A model generated the notes under the pieces. That model saw nothing but the letters and a program-made list of their open reading frames with translations, did not search any database and was not told where the DNA came from. This document shows positions 25,231-32,723 of a stretch of DNA of 59,142 bases, one piece after another. The position numbers and the translations under genes were made by a program. The first letter of the stretch is position 1. Every line of letters starts with the position of its first letter. The DNA comes from DSUN01 sp035527715 (GTDB taxonomy: Bacteria > Planctomycetota > PUPC01 > DSUN01). The DNA lies in contig DATKZY010000054.1 of assembly GCA_035527715.1 (NCBI GenBank), positions 1 to 59,142 on the forward strand, written 5' to 3'.

Positions 25231-26649
25231 ACGATTCGCAGAGAGAGCCAGACCCCGACAACGCAGCGGTTTGCCGCGATCCAGGCCGACCCGTCCTGGT
25301 CATTCGCGGAGTGTTCGCCGCGCGAGACCGGCTACATCACCCACTGCTACCACCGGTATCCCGCGAAGTTCATCCCGCAGGTCGCGGCGCGGCTGATCCG
25401 CGAGCACTCGGGGCCGGGCGACGTGGTGCTCGACCCCTTCATGGGCTCGGGCACGACGCTGGTGGAGGCGATGATGGCGGGGCGGCGAGCCCGCGGCTGC
25501 GACCTGAATCCCGCCGCGCTCGTCGCCAGCCTGGCCAAGACGACCCCCATCCCCCCTGAGAGACTCCACGCCGCCCTCCGCGAGTTCCAGGGGCGCCTCG
25601 CCTGGCTCGACGAGGAGCGGCGCGGCCCCACCCTCTTCCCGCCGCCCGAGCCCGTGCTCCCCCCCAATCAGGAGCGGCTCGACTGGTGGTTCCCCCGCGA
25701 GCAGCAGCGGCGGCTCGGCACCATCCTGGCCATCATCGAGGCCGAGGCCGACCCGGCCATCCGCGGCTTCCTGCGTTGCGGTTTCTCCCACACGCTGAAG
25801 ACCGCCTCGTACTGGCTGATGAAGAGCAGCAAGCCGACCCGCGACAAGAAGAAGGTCGCGGAGGGCGTCCCTGACCCTATCCGTCCGCTGTTACGACACT
25901 TATGGAAGATGCAGCGGGCCAACCTGGTCTTCTGGCACGCGCTCCCCGAGAAGTCCCGCCTCAAGCCACACTGGGCGGCCGACGTGCGGCAGGCCGACGC
26001 GCGCGCCCTCCCCTGGAAGCCCCGCTCGGCCCACCTCGTCGTCACAAGTCCTCCCTATGTAACGTCTTACGAATATGCTGGCCTCCACGAGTTGACCGCT
26101 CTGTGGCTTGGCGGCCTGCTTGTGGGCGGCGTGTCCACACGCCGCGATGGTTCGCGGGATGAGGACATCCCGCCTACACCCACCGCCCTGACGAAGGAAA
26201 GCTTCATCGGCTCTGCCGCCGCTCGCACACGCGCTGTAGGCGGGATGTCCTCATCCCGCGAACCACCCGAGGCGAAGAGCGAGTTGGGCCGACAGATTGT
26301 GGCCGAGCTTCGCCTCCGCAGCCAGAGCAAGGCCGAAGAGGTCCGCCAGTACTTCCTCGACATGCAGCACGCCTTCCGCGAGATGCGCCGCGTGCTCAAG
26401 CCGGGCGGGAGGGTCTGCAACGTCATCGGCAACACAGCGCTCGCGGGCGTCGCGGTCCTCAACGCCGAGGTCCACGCCGAAATCCTCGAGAGCCTTGGCT
26501 TTACGCTCGTGGATGTCGTCAAGCGGGTGATCCCGCTGAAGACCCTCCCCCAGGTCCGCGACCCTCGCAGCGGCAAGTTCACCTCCGACAAGGCGACCGC
26601 CACCCACGCCTACCCCGAGGAGTTCATCCTCATCGCCTCCAGGGCGTAG
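25189..26649 (+). CDS. Site-specific DNA methyltransferase with palindromic inserts
   Basis: An amino-methyltransferase of up to 486 residues. Motif I is DPFMGSGTT (82-90), and the catalytic motif IV is TSPPY (286-290), the form common in N4-cytosine and some N6-adenine enzymes. HCYHRYPAKFIPQ (52-64) upstream of motif I is a family hallmark. No restriction enzyme gene is adjacent, so it may be an orphan methylase. The true start is unclear: the first 25 codons are repeat sequence offering only GTG codons (25189, 25204, 25213). Residues 311-330 and 348-361 are translations of palindromic repeats flanking the native-looking ALTKESFIGS. Whether the enzyme is active is uncertain. Confidence 0.82.
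   Translation: MGGASVPRVDSRTRTIRRESQTPTTQRFAAIQADPSWSFAECSPRETGYITHCYHRYPAKFIPQVAARLIREHSGPGDVVLDPFMGSGTTLVEAMMAGRRARGCDLNPAALVASLAKTTPIPPERLHAALREFQGRLAWLDEERRGPTLFPPPEPVLPPNQERLDWWFPREQQRRLGTILAIIEAEADPAIRGFLRCGFSHTLKTASYWLMKSSKPTRDKKKVAEGVPDPIRPLLRHLWKMQRANLVFWHALPEKSRLKPHWAADVRQADARALPWKPRSAHLVVTSPPYVTSYEYAGLHELTALWLGGLLVGGVSTRRDGSRDEDIPPTPTALTKESFIGSAAARTRAVGGMSSSREPPEAKSELGRQIVAELRLRSQSKAEEVRQYFLDMQHAFREMRRVLKPGGRVCNVIGNTALAGVAVLNAEVHAEILESLGFTLVDVVKRVIPLKTLPQVRDPRSGKFTSDKATATHAYPEEFILIASRA
26126..26264. repeat. Three palindromes in frame inside the methyltransferase gene
   Basis: GCGGCGTG (26126-26133) pairs with CACGCCGC (26138-26145) across TCCA. The 30 bases 26149-26178 are the exact reverse complement of 26235-26264, and each copy is itself a hairpin with GCGGGATG and CATCCCGC arms around a 4-nt loop (26154-26173; 26240-26259). 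The host frame stays open through all three. Confidence 0.8.
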
Positions 26650-26766
26650 GTCAACTCCCTGGCCTCGGCTCGCCCGGGATGATCATGTAGTGGACCCACC
26701 GGCGCGCAACCTCTCAGCCAGAAGTATAGGACTTCAAAGACGTTATGGAAGCCATCGCTCCATGAC

Positions 26767-27185
26767 TAGATGATCAAGTCCAGGGGGAGAGGAATTGTGG
26801 CTCATCCGGCTCAAGCGATCATCTGCCTGGCCTTTGCCCCCCCACCCCCAGATGCTCACCTGTGCGCAACCGGCGGCGAGCGCTTGGGGGGAGGCGTCAA
26901 GGTGCTCAAGATCCCCAAGCGCGCGCAATAGGGTCTGGGGATCTTGAAGTCAGGGCCGGCACGCTCCTCACCAGACCATAACGTCAGTGGCCACAGTCAC
27001 ATGTAGCGCCAATTCCGCCTTCTCAGGCCCGCTTCCCAGCCCCGCCAAGATCCCCACCTCGTCGCGCGGCATCCTCGCGCGTGCCCCCCTGCGGCGCCAG
27101 GCGCTCACTCGTGCGCGATACGGGCTGAGCGCCTGGGGGTTTGGCCCGGAGGATCGCTTGAGGCGGATGAGCCATTGATCATCTA
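26767..27185. repeat. Noncoding element bounded by inverted repeats
   Basis: TAGATGATCA (26767-26776) is inverted as TGATCATCTA (27176-27185). Just inside, 26798-26820 (TGGCTCATCCGGCTC...) is inverted at 27152-27174 with one mismatch. The interior halves keep weaker inverse similarity (CCCCCAG, GCGCTC, GGGGATCTTG). No gene is visible in 26650-27192. It may be a miniature mobile element or a decayed inverted duplication. Confidence 0.55.
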
Positions 27186-27192
27186 GCGCGGA

Positions 27193-30100
27193 TCATCTAG
27201 CGACACCGCCGCCGGTGAAGATGCTCCGCAGCCAGGCGACGATGGCCATCGGCTCGGAGACGCCGGTCGGCAGGAGGACATGGGCGGTGGTGTCGTCGAG
27301 GACGCGCACCTGGCGGCCAAGGGGGGCAAAGCGTTCGGCGAGCTTGGCGCGGTCGAGGTAGCGGACGAGGAGGTAGCCCTTGCGGCGGGCGACGGTGGTG
27401 ATCTTGTAGGGCTCCAGGTGGATGCGTAACTCGTGGCGGGCCATGAGCTTGGCAACCGGCTCGGGCGGGGCGCCAAAGCGGTCGGCCATCTCCTCGCGCA
27501 CGGCCGCCAACTCGTCCATCGCCGCCGCGCGGCTGAGCTTCCGGTAGACCTGCATCCGCTGAGCGTCGTCCACGACGTAATCGTCGGGCAGGAAGGCGTT
27601 GAGGTCAATATCAACGTCCACCTCGGTGCGTTCCTCGACGGGCTCGTTGCGGAGTTCCTTGACGGCGACCTCGAGGAGGCGGCAGTACAGCTCGTAGCCG
27701 ACGGCGGCGATGTGCCCGCTTTGCTCGGTGCCGAGGATGTTGCCGGCGCCGCGTATCTCGAGGTCGCGCATGGCGATGCGGAAGCCGGCGCCCAGCTCAT
27801 CGAACTCCTCGATGGCCTTGAGGCGGTGGAGGGCGGTCTGGGTGGGCACCCTGTCGGGCGACACGAGGAAGTAGGCGTAGGCGCGGTGCTTGTAGCGGCC
27901 GACGCGGCCGCGAAGCTGATGGAGGTCGGCCAGGCCGAACTGGTCGGCGTTGTGGACGAAGAGGGTGTTGGCCCTTGGGATGTCGAGGCCCGATTCGATG
28001 ATGGTGGTGGAGACAAGCACGTCGGCCTCGCCGTTGACGAAGCGGGTCATGTGCTCTTCCAGCTCGTGCTCGTTCATCTGGCCGTGGCCGACGAGGAAGC
28101 GGGCCTCGGGGACCAGGGCGCGGAGGTGGTTCGCCACGGCGTCAATGCTTTGCACGCGGTTGTGGACGAAGAAGACCTGGCCGTCGCGTGCGAGCTCGTG
28201 GAGGATGGCGTCGCGGATGAGGTCCCTGCTGGGCCGACACACGCGGGTATGAATGGACAAGCGGTCCTGCGGCGGGGTGGTGAGCGACGAGATGTCGCGG
28301 ATGCCGAGCATGGCCATGTGCAGCGTGCGCGGGATGGGGGTGGCGGTCATCGTCAGGATGTCCACCGTGGCGCGAAGCTGCTTGAGGCGCTCCTTGTGCT
28401 CGACGCCGAAGCGCTGCTCCTCGTCCACCACCACGAGGCCCAGGTCGCGGAAGTGCACGTCGCCCGACAGCAGGCGGTGGGTGCCGATCAGGATGTCCAC
28501 CGAGCCTTCGGCGGCGCGGCGCAAGACGTCGCGTTGCTCGCCCGGGGTGCGGAAGCGGCTGAGGACCTCGACGATGACCGGGTAGTCGGCAAACCGCTCG
28601 CGGAACGTGCGGAAGTGTTGCTGGGCGAGCACGGTCGTGGGCACGAGCGCGGCCACCTGCTTGCCGGCGACGACGGCCTTGAAGGCGGCGCGCATGGCCA
28701 GCTCGGTCTTGCCGTAGCCCACGTCGCCGCAGAGCAAGCGGTCCATGGGCCGCGGCTTCTCCATGTCGCCCTTGACCTCATCGCTCGCCGTGAGCTGGTC
28801 GGCGGTCTCGGTGTAGGGGAAGGCGCGCTCGAACTCCTCGACCAGCGAGTCGTCGGGCGGATAGGCGATCCCGGGCATCCGCGAGCGGAGGGCCTGGACG
28901 CGGAGGAGGTCCTGCGCGAGGTCGCGGACGGCGGCCCTGGCGGCCCGCTTGCGCGTCTCCCAGTGGCTCGAGCCGATCTTCGAGAGCGTGGGCCGCAGGC
29001 GGAAGGAGCCGACGTACTTCTGAACGAGCTGGATTTTCGTCGCGGGGACGTAGAGGAGCACGTCGTCGGCGAACTCGAGGCTGAGGAAGTCCTCGAGCTC
29101 GCCGCGGCGGTTGAGGCGTTCCATGCCGCGGTAGCGCGCGATGCCGTGGCTCACGTGGACCACGTGGTCGCCGCGCTTGAGGTCGAGGAAGCTCTCGATG
29201 GGCGCCGTGGGCCGGCGGCCGGGGCGGCGGCGCTGGGCATAGCGCTTGAAAATCTCGTGGTGGCCCACGCACGCGAAGCGGAGGTCGCAGAACTCGAAGC
29301 CCGCCGACAGAAAGCCGTCGCGATACTCCAGCCGGTCGGCGAGGGCGAAATCGGCCTCGCGGAGCAGTTCCTGGAGCCGCTCGCGCTCGCCGACGTTCGC
29401 GCAGAAGACCACCACGGGGCCGTTGGCGCGGGCCAGGCGGTCCAGCTCCGTGCAGATGCCGGCGATCTGGCCGTCGAAGACCTGGGTGGAATGGACGTCG
29501 AACGCCTCCGCCCCCTCCTGCGCGCCGGTGTAGAGCGAGTGCGTGTGGAGCGTGGGGAAGCGCGACAGCGAGGCGAGGAGCGTGTCGAAGCCGATGAGCT
29601 GCTCTTTCTCGCCGAGTTGCTCGACCGCCTTGTCGGCGCGGTCCTGCACTTCGAGCGGCTCGTGCACGCACACCCAGGCGCCCCGCGGCAGGAAATCGGC
29701 GAGCGAGCGGGGCGCGGCCTCGGCGGCCTGCGCGACCTGGCGCCCCGTGAGGGCGACCACCTCGCAGCTCTCCAGGCGGGCGTCGGAGCGCTGGCTCTCG
29801 ATGTCGAACGTGCGGATCGACTCCACCTCGTCGCCAAAGAACTCGACGCGGCACGGCTTGGACGTGGCGAGGGCGAAGACATCGAGGATTCCGCCCCGGA
29901 CACTGAACTCGCCGGGAGCCTCGACCATGGGCACGCGCTCGAGGCCGCGCTCGACCAGCCACTCGGCGATGGCCTCGATGCGGTGTTGCTCGCCGGCACG
30001 GAGGGCCAGGGTGCTGGCCGCGACCGCCTCGGGCGCAGGCACGGGCTGCAAGAGGGCATGCACGGGCGCCACGGCGATCCGCGGCGCCGCGCCGGCGCCG

Positions 30101-30423
30101 CCGAACTGCCGCAGGAGCGCCAGCCGCTGGGAGTGGATGAGCCCGGGGAAGGGGGCCTCGCCCGGACCCGTCTCCCACGCAGGAAACAGGGCGGGCGCGG
30201 CATCGGCGAAGAGGCGCAGGTCCTCGGCGACCTCGTCGGCCGCCTCGACCGACGGAACGACGACAAGCAGGCACGAGGGCGCTCGACGGGCCAGGGCGGC
30301 CAGGAAGAACGCGACAGAGGATCCCCAGAGGCCACCGGCCGTTGCGCCCTTGCCGGCGGCCATTCGTTCGACGAGGCGCCGGAAGCGCTCGTCGCCTTCC
30401 AGGCGTGAGACGAGCGGCGTCAA
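27193..30423 (-). CDS. mfd: Transcription-repair coupling factor
   Basis: A protein of 1076 residues. Mfd displaces RNA polymerase stalled at DNA lesions and recruits the UvrA/UvrB excision machinery. Order: N-terminal UvrB-homology region (about 1-330), a CarD-like RNA-polymerase interaction domain (KRGDHVVHVSHGIARYRGM onward), a RecG-like SF2 helicase with P-loop GDVGYGKTE (near 570) and DEEQ box (near 665), then TATPIPRTL, and a C-terminal TRCF domain from about 960. The 3' part has the QLRGRVGR helicase motif. The frame opens at a TTG (30423) without a clear ribosome site; ATG 30363 is the alternative, but the preceding residues look family-like. The stop codon lies in the repeat edge at 27193. 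Confidence 0.95.
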   Translation of the reverse strand: MTPLVSRLEGDERFRRLVERMAAGKGATAGGLWGSSVAFFLAALARRAPSCLLVVVPSVEAADEVAEDLRLFADAAPALFPAWETGPGEAPFPGLIHSQRLALLRQFGGAGAAPRIAVAPVHALLQPVPAPEAVAASTLALRAGEQHRIEAIAEWLVERGLERVPMVEAPGEFSVRGGILDVFALATSKPCRVEFFGDEVESIRTFDIESQRSDARLESCEVVALTGRQVAQAAEAAPRSLADFLPRGAWVCVHEPLEVQDRADKAVEQLGEKEQLIGFDTLLASLSRFPTLHTHSLYTGAQEGAEAFDVHSTQVFDGQIAGICTELDRLARANGPVVVFCANVGERERLQELLREADFALADRLEYRDGFLSAGFEFCDLRFACVGHHEIFKRYAQRRRPGRRPTAPIESFLDLKRGDHVVHVSHGIARYRGMERLNRRGELEDFLSLEFADDVLLYVPATKIQLVQKYVGSFRLRPTLSKIGSSHWETRKRAARAAVRDLAQDLLRVQALRSRMPGIAYPPDDSLVEEFERAFPYTETADQLTASDEVKGDMEKPRPMDRLLCGDVGYGKTELAMRAAFKAVVAGKQVAALVPTTVLAQQHFRTFRERFADYPVIVEVLSRFRTPGEQRDVLRRAAEGSVDILIGTHRLLSGDVHFRDLGLVVVDEEQRFGVEHKERLKQLRATVDILTMTATPIPRTLHMAMLGIRDISSLTTPPQDRLSIHTRVCRPSRDLIRDAILHELARDGQVFFVHNRVQSIDAVANHLRALVPEARFLVGHGQMNEHELEEHMTRFVNGEADVLVSTTIIESGLDIPRANTLFVHNADQFGLADLHQLRGRVGRYKHRAYAYFLVSPDRVPTQTALHRLKAIEEFDELGAGFRIAMRDLEIRGAGNILGTEQSGHIAAVGYELYCRLLEVAVKELRNEPVEERTEVDVDIDLNAFLPDDYVVDDAQRMQVYRKLSRAAAMDELAAVREEMADRFGAPPEPVAKLMARHELRIHLEPYKITTVARRKGYLLVRYLDRAKLAERFAPLGRQVRVLDDTTAHVLLPTGVSEPMAIVAWLRSIFTGGGVAR

Positions 30424-30535
30424 CTGGCTACGCGGGACCCACTCCTTCGCCCTCCCGCTGCGCGGGCAAGCAAAGCGGCGACTTCGTCACCGCACTCCAT
30501 GCCACTCATTCAACAGCGTTTCGCCCGCAAATGCA

Positions 30536-30572
30536 AGGTGCCCGACGCCGCTATGAGCAACGTCGGGCACCT
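30536..30572. terminator. Perfect 12-bp hairpin upstream of mfd, downstream of the lipoprotein gene
   Basis: AGGTGCCCGACG (30536-30547) pairs exactly with CGTCGGGCACCT (30561-30572) around a 13-nt loop. On the minus strand it lies about 90 nt after the lipoprotein stop and about 110 nt before mfd. No T-tract follows, so termination is plausible but not certain. Nothing else was recognised in 30424-30661. Confidence 0.45.
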
Positions 30573-30661
30573 CATGCACGAGCCGTTCACGGGTCGGTGG
30601 CCAAGAGCGACTCGCACCTGATGTGATGTGCTCCGCCTGTGGGCGCGAAGCAAGGACGAGA

Positions 30662-30871
30662 TTACTTCGTCACGTCCTTCGATGTGTCGGGCTTCGTCGC
30701 GGTGGCCGGCTTCGTCGCAGTGTCCGGCTTCACCGAGGTGTCCGGCTTCACGACCGTGCCGCTCGTCGGCTTGGGCTTGTCGGCCGGCGGCGGCGCCTCC
30801 TCACCGCAGCCGACCATCCCCATCGCCATGAGACCCGACGCCAAAGACGCCAGAAGCCACTTCCGAATCAT
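30662..30871 (-). CDS. Small lipoprotein with Lys-Pro-Asp-Thr repeats
   Basis: A 69-residue predicted lipoprotein. The signal MIRKWLLASLASGLMAMG leads to a lipobox with C22 (MVGC), and the mature chain starts GEEAPPPA. The rest is a low-complexity tail repeating VKPDT/TKPAT, which is probably an unstructured spacer or cell-wall contact. AAAGGAGG lies 4 nt before the ATG, a strong site, and a promoter is at 30999-31027. The function is unknown. It lies between mfd and the insertion sequence. Confidence 0.75.
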   Translation of the reverse strand: MIRKWLLASLASGLMAMGMVGCGEEAPPPADKPKPTSGTVVKPDTSVKPDTATKPATATKPDTSKDVTK

Positions 30872-30998
30872 GCGTCCTCCTTTGCCAATATTGGGGCGAA
30901 CGCTCTGCCCCACGTGGCGATTCGGCAGCCGGCGTTCTGGCGTGCCGGCCTGCCACAGGCAGGGCGAATACATGCACCCGCCTTACGTAGTGCAAAAG

Positions 30999-31027
30999 AT
31001 GCTAGCACTCGGGGCCGCCCGTGTCAA
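30999..31027 (-). promoter_or_regulatory. Promoter of the lipoprotein gene
   Basis: On the minus strand, TTGACA (31027-31022) and TAGCAT (31004-30999), spacer 17 bp. The transcript would carry a leader of about 120 nt. The insertion sequence starts 68 bp upstream. Confidence 0.5.
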
Positions 31028-31094
31028 GCGCAATTTGCGAATTTCGCAGTCAAGCCCCACGTGGCCCGCAACTTGTGGCACGGAGTCTGACCTC

Positions 31095-32595
31095 CGTTCT
31101 TAGGTAGTTCTCAAGCGGCACGGGCTCTGGGGCCTCGCCAGAGCTTGTCGAAGCCCCAGAAGGCATCCCACTCGTCGCTGGCACACAGGCACCGGAGCTG
31201 GACCATGGCTTCGGCGTTGGCTTCGGTCCAGGCCATGGTCGCGGTGCGCTTCATGCGCAGGCCGACGATGTGGCGGCAGGCACTCTCGATGACGCCCGAG
31301 CCAATGGGATAGCCTAACCGGCGGTACCGGGCATAGTGCATCCGTCCTGCGTTATGGGCGAAGTAGGTCTGTGCGGCGTGGAGCACGCGGCGCGGGTCGT
31401 CCTCGGCACACTCGGGCGGGGGAGTGCCGACGCGGGGCACGTGGCGCGCCAACTCCTGCAGAAGGCGGCGGACCTTGCCGCCGTAGAGGTTCTTGATCCA
31501 CTTCTGGGCCCAGCGTTTCGCGGCCCTCTCTTGCCCAGCGGCATTGTACAAGGCCCGGCCCACTTTCCACAGGCGGTCGGCCGCGTGGTAGAAGTCCACG
31601 ATGGCGACGGCGTGGGGGGCCACCGTGGCCTGCTGGGCCCACACCCAGAGGGCTCCGTCGCCCAGCCACACGAGGGTTTCGGCACGGCTGGCCCCCGTGC
31701 GCTCGAGCAGTTGCCAGAGCAGCACCGGATAGTCCGTCTGGTAGTGGAGCGTGCCCGCATAGGCCACGGGACCCACCTTCTGGCCCTTCTCGTCGAAGGC
31801 GTACACGCCGATGAGCTTGGTGTCCCGCCAGCGCTCGGTCGTCTGCACGGTGGTCCCGTCCGTCGTCACGCACCGGCGCCGTCCGGGCACCGGCCGCGTG
31901 GCGGCGATTCGCTCGACGGTCGTCTCCGGGGCTCGAGGGGCCGCCTGGACCTTGGCCTTCGCCGCCGCGCCCCACGCGGCCACGGTCGTCTCCGCCTTCT
32001 GCACGGACACGTGGGCCCCCGTGAGCCGGTTCACCAGCTTCAGGGCCGGGCGGTACACGTCGCACGTCCCCGCCAAGGCGATCACCTCCTCCATTCCGCG
32101 ACTGTAGGTTCCCCGCGTGAGCCCCAATCGTGCATCGAGAGGACACACGCCGGCCGGCGAGGCCCCCGTGCGGTGATACAGCGCCCGCTGCACCGTGATC
32201 GGCCCCACCAGGGTCTGGACCGTCTTGGGCACATACCGGTTGAACTTCCGCCGCACGCCCGCGGTGTCCTCGTGCCATTGCCCGCAGTGCCCGGTGCCCT
32301 GCGCGTCCACCTCGGCCTGAAGCAACTCGTTGGCCACCTGGCGCCCACAGTCCAGCGAACGATGCTCCGACGTGTAGAGGTCCCCGGCTCCCCCCTCGGC
32401 CGCAGGAGAGTCCAGAAACCCCTCGACAATGCGGACCACCTTCGCTATGATCTGCTCACGACGCCACGGCGACATTCGCATCGGCTATGCTCCTTTCCTG
32501 GCCTTCAGGAACCTTCAACACAACGGGAGCATAGCCGATTTCCTTTGTACAGAACAGTTCTAATTCCGACTGGCCGACAAGACTACCTAAGAACG
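31095..32595. mobile_element. Insertion sequence, ISKra4-like
   Basis: CGTTCTTAGGTAGT (31095-31108) is inverted as ACTACCTAAGAACG (32582-32595), with weaker inverted similarity further inward. Between them is one transposase gene on the minus strand. Flanks AGTCTGACC (left, ending about 31093) and AGTCCTACC (right, from about 32598) could be a degenerate target duplication. TGTGGCACGG occurs on both sides (31075-31084, 32609-32618). Exact ends are uncertain by a few bases. Confidence 0.75.
31111..32481 (-). CDS. ISKra4-family transposase
   Basis: A 456-residue transposase. The segment YPIGSGVIESACRHIVGLRMKRT near residue 395-417 is characteristic of ISKra4-group transposases. An acidic pair is suggested by CVTTDGTTVQ (about 200-210) and IVDFYHAADRLW (about 290-301), consistent with a DDE-type catalytic core. 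The N-terminal third is helical and probably binds DNA. The frame is intact, with AAAGGAG 8 nt upstream of the ATG, so the element may still be active. The terminal repeats at 31095 and 32595 lie 16 and 114 bp outside the gene. Confidence 0.88.
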   Translation of the reverse strand: MRMSPWRREQIIAKVVRIVEGFLDSPAAEGGAGDLYTSEHRSLDCGRQVANELLQAEVDAQGTGHCGQWHEDTAGVRRKFNRYVPKTVQTLVGPITVQRALYHRTGASPAGVCPLDARLGLTRGTYSRGMEEVIALAGTCDVYRPALKLVNRLTGAHVSVQKAETTVAAWGAAAKAKVQAAPRAPETTVERIAATRPVPGRRRCVTTDGTTVQTTERWRDTKLIGVYAFDEKGQKVGPVAYAGTLHYQTDYPVLLWQLLERTGASRAETLVWLGDGALWVWAQQATVAPHAVAIVDFYHAADRLWKVGRALYNAAGQERAAKRWAQKWIKNLYGGKVRRLLQELARHVPRVGTPPPECAEDDPRRVLHAAQTYFAHNAGRMHYARYRRLGYPIGSGVIESACRHIVGLRMKRTATMAWTEANAEAMVQLRCLCASDEWDAFWGFDKLWRGPRARAA

Positions 32596-32623
32596 AGAGT
32601 CCTACCCTGTGGCACGGGCAGCC

Positions 32624-32653
32624 TTGACACTTCCCGGCCCTGACCTGTATAAT
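32624..32653 (+). promoter_or_regulatory. Consensus promoter just outside the insertion sequence
   Basis: Perfect TTGACA (32624-32629) and TATAAT (32648-32653) with an 18-bp spacer, 28 bp beyond the right terminal repeat of the insertion sequence. It drives the lectin-like gene at 32724. Confidence 0.7.
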
Positions 32654-32723
32654 CCGAGTAGTGCGAGCGCATCGAACGGGGAGCGGGGCCCACTACCGCG
32701 GCAGCAGCCGTGTCGTCGTCATC

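Noticed and set aside
27433..30408. A 991-codon open frame antisense to mfd
   Set aside because: It is a GC-driven shadow; the sense strand encodes a full Mfd with all motifs, and the antisense product has no recognisable domain.
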